Shown here in pieces: positions 23,744 to 32,644 of a stretch of DNA of 64,000 nucleotides. The notes beneath the pieces are model-generated. The model ran no database searches. It had not been told where the DNA came from and saw nothing but the letters and a program-made list of their open reading frames with translations. How positions within the stretch are numbered: the first letter of the stretch is position 1; the number at the start of each line of letters is the position of its first letter. Source of the stretch: Nocardioides luti (lineage in GTDB: Bacteria; Actinomycetota; Actinomycetes; Propionibacteriales; Nocardioidaceae); assembly GCF_014212315.1 (NCBI RefSeq), contig NZ_JACKXE010000002.1, forward strand, positions 310,001-374,000. Reading direction: 5' to 3'. Made by a program: the position numbers and the translations under genes.

Positions 23744-26700
23744 ATGGGTCGCGGACCACGAGCCGGAAGCAGCGGACCGCTGAGGTCTGCCCTCAGGCTG
23801 GGGCACCGCTTCCCATCGATCGTGGTGCTCGGCTGGGTGCTGGCCGCCGCCGCGCTCTCGCTGCTGGTCACCCCGCTGGGGACCGTGGTCGAACGCAGCA
23901 GCACTGCCTTCCTGCCCGAGGACTCACCGACCCTGCACGGGCTGCGGGTGATGGACACCGCGTTCGGGTCGGGCAACACCCACTCGTATGTGTTCGTGGT
24001 CATCACCGACGACGACGGCCTGGGCGTGGGGGACCGCCGCGTCTACGCCGACCTCGTGAGCACCCTCCAGAAGGAGCCGGAGCGGGTCTCGGAGGTCCAG
24101 GACTACCTCGGCAAGCCCGAGGCCCGGCGCTCGATGACCAGCAAGGACGGCGAGGCGACCTACCTAGTCGTCGGGCTGCGATCCGCGGTCGGCTCACCGG
24201 CATCCGACGAGGACGTGAAGTGGCTCCGCTCGGTCGTCGACGACCTCGATGCTCCACCCGGCACCGAAGTTCACGTGACCGGCGACCCGGCGATGATCGC
24301 CGACCTGACCACGGCGGTGAACGACGCCTCGTTGAAGATCACCGCGGTCTCCCTGTTCCTTCTGGTCGGAATCCTCTGGCTGGTCTACCGCCGGATCGCG
24401 ACCGTCCTGGTGTCGCTGGTGACCATCGGTGTCGCCCTGCTGTGCACCCGCGGCGCCCTGGCCTGGGCAGGTGAGCACGGGCTGGCCCTGTCCACCTACA
24501 CCGACGCGTTCGTCGTAGCCATCACCCTGGGCGCCGGGACCGACTACTGCGTCTTCCTCATCTCCCGCTTCCGCGAGGAATACGGCAACGGCCTCGAACC
24601 CCTCGATGCGGTAGCCGAGTCGGTCTCCCGGGTCGGGCCCGCCCTGCTGGCCTCGGCAGCCACCGTCATCCTCGGCGCCATCTGCCTCGGATTCACCGAA
24701 CTCGCCATCTTCGCCACCACCGGCCCCCCGATGGCGATCTGTATCGCGGTCACCCTCGCGGTCAGCCTCACCTTCACCCCCGCCCTGATCCGCTGGTTCG
24801 GACCCCGCATCGGGCCAGCTCCGGCACCGCGGCCGGACTCGCGGTGGGCCCGCACCGGCCGCCTCGTCGGACGACACCCCGCCCGGATCCTGGTCGCGGG
24901 AGTGACGGTCCTGGTGCTGCTCGCGCTCGCGCTGCCCACGATGCAGCTCTCCTTCGACGAACGCGCCGCCCAACCGCCAGACACCCCCAGCAACCTGGGC
25001 CTCGCGGCGATGACCGAGCACTTCCCACCCAACCAGACCCTGCCCGACTACCTGCTCATCCGCTCCGACCACAACATGGCCAACACCCGCGACCTGGCTG
25101 TCATCAACTCCGTGAGCACCGCGGTCGCGAAGGTCGACGGCGTCAACCAGGTCCGCAGCATCACCCAACCGGCCGGAAGGCGACTGGAACCCGCCTCCAT
25201 CGCCAACCAGCTCGGGAAACTCGCCCGAGGACTCCACCAGGCCGACCGCAAGCTCGAGTCCGGGGAACCCGGGCTGGAACGCCTCGCGTCCGGGGCCGGC
25301 GACCTCGGAGACGCCCTCGGCCAGGTCTCCGCAGGCGCCGGGAAGGCCCAAGACGGCGCCGGGAAGCTCAGCGACGGCAGCCGCCGCATCGCCCACGGCC
25401 TCGGGCAGGCAGCCGATCACACGAGCCAGGCCGCCAGCGGCGCCCGCCGGCTCCGCTTGGGCGCCGCCGCACTGGCCGCCGGGCTCCGCACCGCACACGA
25501 CCAGGTCGCCCAGGCCGTCGAGGGCCTCGGCAGGATCGTCGAAGCCCTGGAGGACGATCCGATCTGCACCGCCGACCCGATCTGCAAACGCTCCCGTGAG
25601 GGCCTGCGCAAGATCTACACCGGCGAACGCGACCGGCTCCTGCCCGGCCTGGCCCAAGCGGCCGCCGGCGCCGAACGCCTCGCCGCCGGCGACGGACGCC
25701 TCGCGACCGGGCTCGACCAGCTCGCCGCCGGGCTCCGCCAAGCCCAGTCGGGCAGCAACCGGATCGCCGAGGGCCAAGCGCTGTTGAGCGAGAAGCTCGG
25801 CGAGCTCGAAGGCGGCACCGACCGGCTCGCCACCGGTGCCGCCGGCATCGCACCTGGCATCGAGCAGCTCCTCACCCAGACCGAGAAGCTCAGCAACGGG
25901 CTCGACGAATCCGGCGACTACCTCCAGGCCATCAACCAGCGCGCCGACACCCCAGAGGCCGGAGGCTTCTACCTACCCGCCTCCGCACTCGGAAAGCCCG
26001 ACTTCGCCCTGGCCCGCACCCAGTTCCTCTCCGAGGACGGAAAACTGGCCCGCATCCAGGTCACCGGCGATACCGACCCCCTCACCCCCGCCGGACAGGA
26101 GCGCTACAACGAAGTCCAGGACACCGCCGACCAGGCCATGAACAACACCCGCCTCGACGACTCCACCATCCTCGCCACCGGCGCGGCCGGCCTCGGCGCC
26201 GACCTGGCCCACTACCTCGCCGACGACGCCGTCCTCGTGGTCGCCGCGGTCCTGCTCATGGTGCTCCTCATCCTCATCCTCACGCTGCGCGCCCTCACCG
26301 CACCGCTCTACCTCCTCGCCTCCGTCGTCCTGTCCTGTGCGGCCGCGCTGGGGCTCACCACCCTCGTGTTCCAGCAGCTGGTCGGACAAGACATCCACTT
26401 CACCGTCCCGGTCATCGTGTTCGTCCTGCTCGTCGCCGTGGGCGCGGACTACAACATCCTGCTCATGAGCCGGATGCGCGAGAGCGGCCTCGCCCTGGAC
26501 CGCGACGAGGTCGCCCGCGCAGTCACCGCCACCGGACCCGTCATCACCGCCGCCGGCCTCATCTTCGCCTCCACCTTCGTGGCCCTGCTGTTCTCCCCCG
26601 TCGAAGCGCTCGCCCAGACCGGGTTCGCCGTCGCCGCCGGACTCCTGCTCGACACCTTCATCGTCCGCACCCTGGTCGTACCCGCCTGCGCGGCCCTTTT

Positions 26701-26788
26701 CGAGGACCGCAGCTGGTGGCCACACCGCAGGCCCACGCGCGCCCCGTCCGCACTGCAGCCAGCCACCACATCCGATGCACACGCGTGA
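23744..26788 (+). CDS. MmpL-type RND-family transporter
   Basis: A 1014-residue inner-membrane exporter of the MMPL branch of RND pumps, driven by proton motive force and often moving lipids. Helix 1 is IVVLGWVLAAAALSLLVTPL. Two MMPL domains are seen. The first runs from about 170 to 370, with LGAGTDYCVFLISRFREEYGNG and TVILGAICLGFTELAIF. The second runs from about 830 to 990, with FVLLVAVGADYNILLMSRMRESG. The large loop between them is rich in alpha-helical Gly-Ala-Leu-Asp heptad-like repeats (about 490-730: RLASGAGDLGDALGQ, RLATGLDQLAAGLRQ). A TetR palindrome lies at its promoter and a P450 gene follows. Confidence 0.93.
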   Translation: MGRGPRAGSSGPLRSALRLGHRFPSIVVLGWVLAAAALSLLVTPLGTVVERSSTAFLPEDSPTLHGLRVMDTAFGSGNTHSYVFVVITDDDGLGVGDRRVYADLVSTLQKEPERVSEVQDYLGKPEARRSMTSKDGEATYLVVGLRSAVGSPASDEDVKWLRSVVDDLDAPPGTEVHVTGDPAMIADLTTAVNDASLKITAVSLFLLVGILWLVYRRIATVLVSLVTIGVALLCTRGALAWAGEHGLALSTYTDAFVVAITLGAGTDYCVFLISRFREEYGNGLEPLDAVAESVSRVGPALLASAATVILGAICLGFTELAIFATTGPPMAICIAVTLAVSLTFTPALIRWFGPRIGPAPAPRPDSRWARTGRLVGRHPARILVAGVTVLVLLALALPTMQLSFDERAAQPPDTPSNLGLAAMTEHFPPNQTLPDYLLIRSDHNMANTRDLAVINSVSTAVAKVDGVNQVRSITQPAGRRLEPASIANQLGKLARGLHQADRKLESGEPGLERLASGAGDLGDALGQVSAGAGKAQDGAGKLSDGSRRIAHGLGQAADHTSQAASGARRLRLGAAALAAGLRTAHDQVAQAVEGLGRIVEALEDDPICTADPICKRSREGLRKIYTGERDRLLPGLAQAAAGAERLAAGDGRLATGLDQLAAGLRQAQSGSNRIAEGQALLSEKLGELEGGTDRLATGAAGIAPGIEQLLTQTEKLSNGLDESGDYLQAINQRADTPEAGGFYLPASALGKPDFALARTQFLSEDGKLARIQVTGDTDPLTPAGQERYNEVQDTADQAMNNTRLDDSTILATGAAGLGADLAHYLADDAVLVVAAVLLMVLLILILTLRALTAPLYLLASVVLSCAAALGLTTLVFQQLVGQDIHFTVPVIVFVLLVAVGADYNILLMSRMRESGLALDRDEVARAVTATGPVITAAGLIFASTFVALLFSPVEALAQTGFAVAAGLLLDTFIVRTLVVPACAALFEDRSWWPHRRPTRAPSALQPATTSDAHA

Positions 26789-26810
26789 ACCGACAACCGA
26801 GAGAGATGCG

Positions 26811-27989
26811 ATGAGCAACCAGCAGCTGACCTACAGCCCGTTCGACCCGGAAGTCATGGCGGACCCGTACCCCGTCTACCGCGAGCTGCGCGACCACGCT
26901 CCCGTGTACTGGTCCTCGCAGGCGAGCTGTTGGGTCCTCAGCCGCTACGACGACGTCTCCGCCGCCCTCGCCGATCCGGCGACGTACTCCTCGGCGTCCG
27001 GGATCTTCCCCACCCCGCCCGGGGTGGACATGACCGACCTGTTCCTGCCCATGCTCATCATGAGCGACCCACCCCGGCACACCCAACTGCGTCACCTCGT
27101 CAGCAAGGCCTTCACCCCCCGCCGCATCGCCGGGCTCGAGACACACATCCACACCATCGTCGACGACCTCCTCGACCAATCCCCCGAGACCGGCCCGTGG
27201 GACTTCGTCTCCGAATTCTCCGGACCTCTGCCCGCGATCGTGATCGCCGACATGCTCGGCGTGCCGCGTGAAGACCGCGACCGCTTTCGGACCTGGTCCA
27301 CCACCCTGATCCAGTCCAACCCCGTGCGAGGCGAGTTCGGCGCCGGGCTGGACGCCGCTGCAGCCCTCTACGAGTACTTCTCCGCATTCCTGGCCGACCG
27401 ACGCGCGCACCCCCAAGACGACCTCATGACAGCGCTCGTCCAAGCCGAAGTGGACGGCGAGCACCTCACCGAGGAAGAACTTCTCGGCTTCTGCCTGCTG
27501 CTGCTCGTCGCCGGGCACGAAACGACGACCAACCTCCTGTCCAACAGCGCTGTCATCCTCGCCCAGCACCCTGAGGACCGACGCGCTCTCGCCGACGACC
27601 CCGAACTCGTGCCAGCAGCCGTCGAAGAGCTGCTCCGCTACGACTCACCGGTCCAGGGCCTGGCACGCACCCTGACCCGACAGGTCGATCTGCACGGGCA
27701 GGCCATGGCAGCCGGCGACACCGTGCTGCTGCTCTTCGGCTCAGCCAACCGCGACGACCACGCGTTCCCCGACGCCGACCACTTCGACATCAACCGTCGC
27801 CCCGAACGACAGGTCGCGTTCGGGCGCGGCATCCACTTCTGCCTCGGCGCATCCCTAGCCCGCCTCGAAGCACGTATCGCTCTGCGAGCACTCCTCACCC
27901 GCCGCCGTGACTGGGATGTCGACATCGACTCCGCGGTCCGACTCCGCTCAGGCCCGATCCGCGGGTTCGCATCTCTACCCATTCAGTAG
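26811..27989 (+). CDS. Cytochrome P450 (second, non-CYP153)
   Basis: A 392-residue soluble P450. I-helix LLLVAGHETTTNLLSNS, ExxR EELLRYDSPVQGLART and haem region FGRGIHFCLGASLARLEARI are all intact. The ATG 26811 (MSNQQLTYSPFDPE) starts 22 bases after the MmpL stop; an in-frame ATG at 26775 would overlap MmpL. No ferredoxin is adjacent, so it must use redox partners from elsewhere, perhaps the CYP153 set. Co-transcription with an exporter and an unknown gene suggests tailoring of an exported molecule. Confidence 0.92.
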   Translation: MSNQQLTYSPFDPEVMADPYPVYRELRDHAPVYWSSQASCWVLSRYDDVSAALADPATYSSASGIFPTPPGVDMTDLFLPMLIMSDPPRHTQLRHLVSKAFTPRRIAGLETHIHTIVDDLLDQSPETGPWDFVSEFSGPLPAIVIADMLGVPREDRDRFRTWSTTLIQSNPVRGEFGAGLDAAAALYEYFSAFLADRRAHPQDDLMTALVQAEVDGEHLTEEELLGFCLLLLVAGHETTTNLLSNSAVILAQHPEDRRALADDPELVPAAVEELLRYDSPVQGLARTLTRQVDLHGQAMAAGDTVLLLFGSANRDDHAFPDADHFDINRRPERQVAFGRGIHFCLGASLARLEARIALRALLTRRRDWDVDIDSAVRLRSGPIRGFASLPIQ

Positions 27990-28027
27990 GTCAGCCACAC
28001 ACCATCCAGTCCCACGAAGGAGTACCC

Positions 28028-28555
28028 GTGAAGGACCGACCGAAGCCGAGCCGCGCAACAGTCCTCCACAATCTGATCGAGGAGATCCTCGCCCGAAACG
28101 ACGGGCAAATCCCCACCAACATCGAAGGCACCGACACCTACTTCAACAACATCGAGGATCTCGCGAACGCGCTGCTGCTCCGCTGGCACACCCGCCTCGT
28201 GGCATCACTAGAACGCAGCCTCGTCGACGACCCTGAAGACCGCAGGGAGGCCGTCATCGAAGCCTGGCGGCACGCCACCCGGATCTACTCGGGCGTGCGG
28301 AAGGTCATCGACGACCTCGCGGACCACCCTCCCACCGAAGAAGTTGCTCATGCCGTCCGCGCGACCGCGCACAACGACTGGGCCGCCATGGCCGTCGCCG
28401 CCGGGCTGGCCAGTGCCTTCGATGAACCAGCAGTTCGAGTCGGCCACCGTCTCGAATTGGAAGCGCGACGACGCAACATCGTGGAGCAAAGCACCGCTCG
28501 CACGCCTCGGCCGCGAACCGTGCTCGGTAAGGTCAAAGCCATGATCACCGGTTGA
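28028..28555 (+). CDS. Conserved hypothetical protein, MmpL operon
   Basis: A 175-residue protein from GTG 28028, with GAAGGAG eight bases upstream. It is largely helical and charged (NIEGTDTYFNNIEDLANALLLRWHTRLVASLERSL, then DPEDRREAVIEAWRHATRIYSGVRKVIDDL). No membrane segment, signal or known motif is seen. It follows the P450 by 38 bases and ends the operon. I do not recognise the family; possibilities are an accessory or chaperone for the P450/MmpL pathway. Confidence 0.7.
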   Translation: MKDRPKPSRATVLHNLIEEILARNDGQIPTNIEGTDTYFNNIEDLANALLLRWHTRLVASLERSLVDDPEDRREAVIEAWRHATRIYSGVRKVIDDLADHPPTEEVAHAVRATAHNDWAAMAVAAGLASAFDEPAVRVGHRLELEARRRNIVEQSTARTPRPRTVLGKVKAMITG

Positions 28556-28599
28556 GGCACCAGCGCCCAGAAGCAGAGCCTGCGGCGGGTGGTCGTCCA

Positions 28600-28810
28600 A
28601 CCACAACGGCGTCTCTCAGCTTTGCTTCTAGCGCGGCCTCGTCCATCCACTTCGGTCGGGTCTTGGCGATGATGAGTTCGGGGTCTTCGCGCGGATGGCT
28701 TCCTCAGAAGGAGCGATGAGAACTCCCCAGAACCCGCCCATCCTGTAGTCGTTGGCGACCAAGTATTCGCCCTCCCCAAGGACGGCGGGCAGGTCGTCCC
28801 GATCGGCCAT
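28600..28810 (-). pseudogene. Frameshifted small gene (YLVANDYRMGGFWGVL type)
   Basis: The minus strand reads MADRDDLPAVLGEGEYLVAN, then DYRMGGFWGVLIAPSEEAIRAK. After a one-frame jump near 28690 it continues DPELIIAKTRPKWMDEAALEAKL. Together these make a plausible protein of about 75 residues broken by a frameshift. The family is a small conserved hypothetical whose function I do not know. It lies just left of repeat R1. Confidence 0.5.
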
Positions 28811-28967
28811 GCCGTGAGAATCTCGCGCCCGTCGGTCGCTCGCTCATGGCTGCCATGGGCGGGCGCATCGACTGCGTCCACTCCCCCGCCCGCCAGGAAG
28901 ATCCGACACAGGGCACGGAGCTCGACGGCCCGGAGCGATGACCCCGACTCCCTAGCAGACCCGCATC

Positions 28968-29226
28968 CGTTACAAGCGTGGTACAAATTGTCGAAAGTCC
29001 TCGACGTTTGCGCAGGTCAGCATGGGTCAGTCAGTCAGTATTACGACATATAGTCACTTGTGCACATAGAGCTCGAACTCAGCGTTCGACAGCGAGGGCT
29101 CCGGTTTAGCCGGGGCCCTCGTTGCATCTCGAGTTTCGACGTGGCACACGCGACCTTCGTAGACACCAGCCACTCCCCTGGCCGCCGTTGCCGAAGTGCC
29201 CGCGCATAGCCGATAAGCGCGTGCAC
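28968..29226 (+). repeat. Island repeat R1 (core plus two hairpins)
   Basis: First full copy of a composite direct repeat. It opens with CGTTACAAGCGTGGTACAAA. An 80-bp core at 29001-29080 differs from R2 at one base. A GC-rich hairpin follows at about 29094-29121 (GAGGGCTCCGG with CCGGGGCCCTC). After a variable spacer a second imperfect palindrome lies at 29196-29226 (GTGCCCGCGCAT with AAGCGCGTGCAC). Hairpin arms differ between copies but stay complementary. A 15-codon frame, MGQSVSITTYSHLCT, lies in the core (29022-29069). YciI starts 135 bases downstream. Confidence 0.85.
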
Positions 29227-29360
29227 TTGGCCCTGCGTGTTCCGTCCCAGGCGTGGTTCACGGGGGGCTGCAGTGCTGACGATGTCGAGTCTGGTGGGAT
29301 GGCTTCGACGTACGTGTGATGGGGCCGACCGCCGGCCCCGGCGACGTGAGGAGCCCTCCC

Positions 29361-29747
29361 ATGAAGTTCGTGATTCTCATCCACTCGAATCCCCAACCCT
29401 GGGGACATCCCACAAGCGCGAACACTGCGGAGTACCAGGCGCTGCCCCAGCAAGAGCGTGACGAGCTCGGTGCCCGGTGGGACAAGGTGTTCGGCGATGC
29501 CGACGCGAAGGGTGAGATCGTCTACGGCTGCGCGCTCGGTGACCCCGGCGCCTCGGTGGTACTTCAGTACGAGGGGGCACCTGTGGCCACGGACGGCCCC
29601 TACGCCGAGAGTAAGGAACACCTTGCCGGGTTCTTCGTCATCGACGTCGCGTCGCAGGAGCGTGCCCAGGAGATCGCCGAAGCGTTCTCCTGTCCCGGCG
29701 ACACCATCGAGCTGCGCCCGACGATGCGGCCGGGCTGCGAGTCCTGA
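29361..29747 (+). CDS. YciI/DGPF-domain protein
   Basis: A 128-residue YCII-related (DGPF) protein, ferredoxin-like fold. MKFVILIHSNPQPWGHP opens it, GAPVATDGPYAESKEHLAGF is the DGPF-type motif with the conserved His region, and IELRPTMRPGCES closes it. ATG 29361 has GGAG seven bases upstream. In actinobacteria such genes are commonly paired with the sigma-factor type that follows here; the biochemical role of the pair is not settled. It is the first gene after repeat R1. Confidence 0.88.
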   Translation: MKFVILIHSNPQPWGHPTSANTAEYQALPQQERDELGARWDKVFGDADAKGEIVYGCALGDPGASVVLQYEGAPVATDGPYAESKEHLAGFFVIDVASQERAQEIAEAFSCPGDTIELRPTMRPGCES

Positions 29748-29760
29748 CGCCGTTTCCGGC

Positions 29761-30966
29761 TTGATCACGGATGGCGGGACGGAGGACGTGTGGCGTCGCG
29801 AGGTGCCACACGTCCTCGCTGCGCTCCAGCGTCGGGGCGTCGCTCTAGAGGACTGTGAGGACGCCGTCCAGGAGACGCTCCTGGCTGCTGCCGTGCAGTG
29901 GCCCCGTGAAGGCATGCCTACGAATCCCCGAGGATGGTTGATCCGGGTCGCTTCTCGCCGTCTCATCGACGCTCAGCGCTCTGATGCCGCCCGCCCTCGC
30001 CGCGAGCTCCAGACTGAGCAGGACCGCACGGCCACGTGGAGCCAGCGAGTCGATGACCACGACGACTCGCTCCAGATGCTGGTCCTGTGTTGTCATCCGG
30101 CGCTGACCACGGCCTCCGCAGTGGCGCTCACGCTGCGTGCCGTCGGCGGCCTTACCACCCGCCAGATCGCAGCCGGTCTGCTCGTCCCGGAGTCCACTGC
30201 CGCGCAACGAGTCAGTCGGGCAAAGGCCACCCTGCGCAGCGCCGGTGCCCGTTTCGAACCTGTTCCTCCCGAGCAGCTGCCGGCCCGACTCCATGCCGTC
30301 CGGCACGTCCTTCACCTGATCTTCACGACCGGGTCTTCGCTGCCTTCTGGGTCCACGGTCATCGACCGAACCTTGACCGACGACGCCATCCGCATCACCG
30401 AGCGTCTCCACCGGGCTGTGCCCCGCGATCCGGAGACCGCCGGGCTCCTTGCGCTCATGCTCCTGGTTGACGCCAGGGCCGCCACCCGCGTCAATGACGG
30501 CCGACTCGTCCCGCTGGCCGAGCAGGATCGGGCCGCGTGGGACGCCGCGCAGATTGATCGCGCGGTCTTGCTCCTCGAGGAGGCCCTGCCCCGCGGCCGC
30601 GTCGGGCCGTTCCAGCTGCAGGCCGCCATTGCGGCCGTGCACGCCACAGCAGCCGCCTTCGCAGACACCGACTGGCCACAGATACTCGAGCTCTACCGAA
30701 TGCTCCTGACCGTCGCCCCCAGCGCGGCCGTTGAGCTCGGCGCAGCCATCGCGCTCAGCGAGGTCGAGGGCCCTGAGGCCGGTCTGGCGGCACTCGAGCC
30801 TCTCGCTGCGGCACGCCCCCGAGACCATCGCGTCATCGCGGCCCGCGCACACATGCTTGAAACCCTCGCCCGACCCGAGGCCGCTGTCGCCTTCCGGCAG
30901 GCAGCAGCACTCACCGACTCCATCCCCGAGCAGAACTACCTCAACGTCAAAGCCGGCCATGCCTGA
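29761..30966 (+). CDS. ECF-type RNA polymerase sigma factor with C-terminal extension
   Basis: A sigma-70-family protein of about 401 residues of the large SigJ/DUF6596-like group. Sigma region 2 is DCEDAVQETLLAAAVQW and NPRGWLIRVASRRLIDAQRSD. Region 4 is LTLRAVGGLTTRQIAAGLLVPESTAAQRVSRAKATLR. A long helical, TPR-like C-terminal domain follows (about 190-400). A TTG start at 29761, 13 bases after YciI, gives the usual N-terminus (LITDGGTEDVWRREV); GTG 29788 is an alternative. The extension probably regulates the sigma factor in place of an anti-sigma. Confidence 0.85.
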   Translation: MITDGGTEDVWRREVPHVLAALQRRGVALEDCEDAVQETLLAAAVQWPREGMPTNPRGWLIRVASRRLIDAQRSDAARPRRELQTEQDRTATWSQRVDDHDDSLQMLVLCCHPALTTASAVALTLRAVGGLTTRQIAAGLLVPESTAAQRVSRAKATLRSAGARFEPVPPEQLPARLHAVRHVLHLIFTTGSSLPSGSTVIDRTLTDDAIRITERLHRAVPRDPETAGLLALMLLVDARAATRVNDGRLVPLAEQDRAAWDAAQIDRAVLLLEEALPRGRVGPFQLQAAIAAVHATAAAFADTDWPQILELYRMLLTVAPSAAVELGAAIALSEVEGPEAGLAALEPLAAARPRDHRVIAARAHMLETLARPEAAVAFRQAAALTDSIPEQNYLNVKAGHA

Positions 30967-31207
30967 GTGACTGGATCACGCGGAGTCGATGGTCGTCGCC
31001 GGCCGGGCGGTGGGTGCACTGCGGCATCCGCTCCTGCCGCGATCCGCGCGCCGCCGGGCGCACGCTCTTGCCGCGCGGGGGACGTTTGTCCGACCAAGCC
31101 ACGATCGGTTGCGTCGTTCATCCAACCGAAATGCAGAGGGGACGCCGGATGGTACAAGACCGTCAGGCCGCGGCGTCGGGGTCGGCGGAGGCTACGAGGC
31201 CCCTGCC

Positions 31208-31387
31208 TCAGGGTCGACCGACCAGGCGGAAGCGCTGGGTCACGACCGGAGTGTCGTCGTTGATCTCCGGCACGTAGCCCAGGACTTTGGCCACGCAGTC
31301 GCTGCGGAAGAGGTCCTCGTGGGCGATTCGCCACGCGGCGACGTCGCTGTAGCCGCGCCCCTCGGCGTGGGCATAGGTGGCACTCAC
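31208..31387 (-). pseudogene. ASCH-domain protein C-terminal fragment
   Basis: The minus strand from GTG 31387 reads VSATYAHAEGRGYSDVAAW, then RIAHEDLFRSDCVAKVLGY and NDDTPVVTQRFRLVGRP before TGA 31208. This matches the end of ASCH (RNA-binding, PUA-like) proteins. The N-terminal half is absent or out of frame, so it is treated as a remnant. It is antisense to the sigma gene, which lies upstream on the other strand. Confidence 0.55.
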
Positions 31388-31643
31388 GGCGTCTCGGCCG
31401 TCATGGTGGCTGGGCTGACGGCGTCATGCCACGAATCTGCCAGGTCTGACACCGTCTCGGGTCTCCTGCCGGGCCTTGAGCCAAAGCTGGACCCTTGAGC
31501 CTGGCGTGAGGCTGATTGCGAACTCCTGGTCGCTTCCCCGTCGCACCGGAAGTGTCCCGACGGGGGGAATGGGACGTCCCTGGCACATCTGGGGAGGGCG
31601 AGGGCGCCGCCGTTCCAACAGCCGCCAGTCGGACCACTTCCTG

Positions 31644-31797
31644 TCAGGCGAGTTCATCGGCTGCGGTATCGAGGCGGTTGATTTGCGCGTCATCCAGTGT
31701 GATGGCCGGTGCGGACACGAGGTCGTCGAGTTGCGCGATGGAGGTGGCGGAAGCCAACGGTGCCGTGACGGTCGGCTCGTGCAGCAGACCCACACGA
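31644..31797 (-). pseudogene. Aldo-keto reductase C-terminal fragment
   Basis: The minus strand ending at TGA 31644 reads LRVGLLHEPTVTAPLASATS, then IAQLDDLVSAPAITLDDAQI and NRLDTAADELA. This is the usual tail of a bacterial aldo-keto reductase, about 50 residues of a protein of more than 300. Its 5' edge is 11 bases from the start of repeat R2 and it has a TAA there, so the repeat appears to have truncated the gene. Confidence 0.65.
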
Positions 31798-31807
31798 AGC
31801 GCTTACT

Positions 31808-32062
31808 CGTTACAAGCGTGGTACAAATAGTCGAACATCCTCGACGTTTGCGCAGGTCAGCATGGGTCAGTCAGTCAGTATTACGACATATAGTCACTTG
31901 TGCACGTAGAGCTCGAACTCATTGATTCGAGCACGAGGGCCCCGGCGCCGCCGGGGCCCTTGCTGCGTCTCGGTTCGGCGTGGTGAGCCCTTGCGTCACT
32001 GTCGCCTACCGCCCCGGGCGGTCAGCTGCCGAAGTGCACGCTCATGCCGATGAGCGGTCGCG
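31808..32062 (+). repeat. Island repeat R2 (core plus two hairpins)
   Basis: Second full copy. The first 24 bases match R1 almost exactly. The core (31841-31920) has one difference from R1 and one from R3. Hairpin 1 is GGGCCCCGGC with GCCGGGGCCC (about 31937-31959). Hairpin 2 contains the palindrome GCTCATGCCGATGAGC (32040-32055). The VOC gene starts 88 bases downstream. A further part-copy of its hairpin 2 left arm (GTGCACGCTCATGCCG) lies at about 33100-33115, between the HEAT and tautomerase-like genes. Confidence 0.85.
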
Positions 32063-32149
32063 CTCCGGGCAGCCGCTTGCGGGGCTGGTCCCAGCAGTCT
32101 TCGCTGTTTCCGGACGCTGTCCGTCCTCATTGCCTCCTAGCATCACCAG

Positions 32150-32548
32150 ATGGATATCAGCCCGAAACTCGACCTCGTGATCCTCGACTGCCCCAATGCG
32201 CTGCAACTCGCCCAGTTCTACTCCGCATTGCTGAGTTGGCCCCTCGAAGAGGGAGCCGACGAATCGTTCGCGACACTCACCCCACCCGGCGGCGGTGTGT
32301 CACCTGACAACCCCGAGGGCCGAGCCACCCTCGCGTTTCAACGGATCGACGATTGGGTGACGCCGACCTGGCCCGGCGGTCAACACCCGCAACAGTTCCA
32401 CTTGGACTTCAGTGTCGGCGACATCGACGCCGCTGAGCCCCAGGTGCTCGCCTGTGGGGCGCGGCGACACCAGCACCAGCCGTCCGTCGACGGCGGGTTT
32501 CGGGTGTACTTGGACCCCGTCGGACATCCCTTCTGCCTGATTCGATGA
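32150..32548 (+). CDS. VOC-family (glyoxalase-like) protein
   Basis: A 132-residue vicinal-oxygen-chelate protein with two beta-alpha-beta-beta-beta modules: LDLVILDCPNALQLAQFYSALLSWPLEE and FHLDFSVGDIDAAEPQVLACGARRHQ, ending FRVYLDPVGHPFCLIR. Such single-domain VOC proteins often dimerise and either bind drugs or carry out metal-dependent chemistry; the metal ligands here are not all identifiable. It is the first gene after R2 and typical cassette cargo. Confidence 0.85.
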   Translation: MDISPKLDLVILDCPNALQLAQFYSALLSWPLEEGADESFATLTPPGGGVSPDNPEGRATLAFQRIDDWVTPTWPGGQHPQQFHLDFSVGDIDAAEPQVLACGARRHQHQPSVDGGFRVYLDPVGHPFCLIR

Positions 32549-32644
32549 GGGTAGGAGTGAGAAGGCTTTGAGCGCAGCCTCATGCGCCGCTGCGCGAGGC
32601 GGCCGACATCCCGGGCTTTGAGCGAACGACCGTAGTCTGATCTG

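Noticed and set aside
29041..29226. Minus-strand small genes ending SSS-CTSDYMS within each repeat
   Set aside because: The shared tail arises from the conserved DNA core; upstream codons are not conserved between copies.
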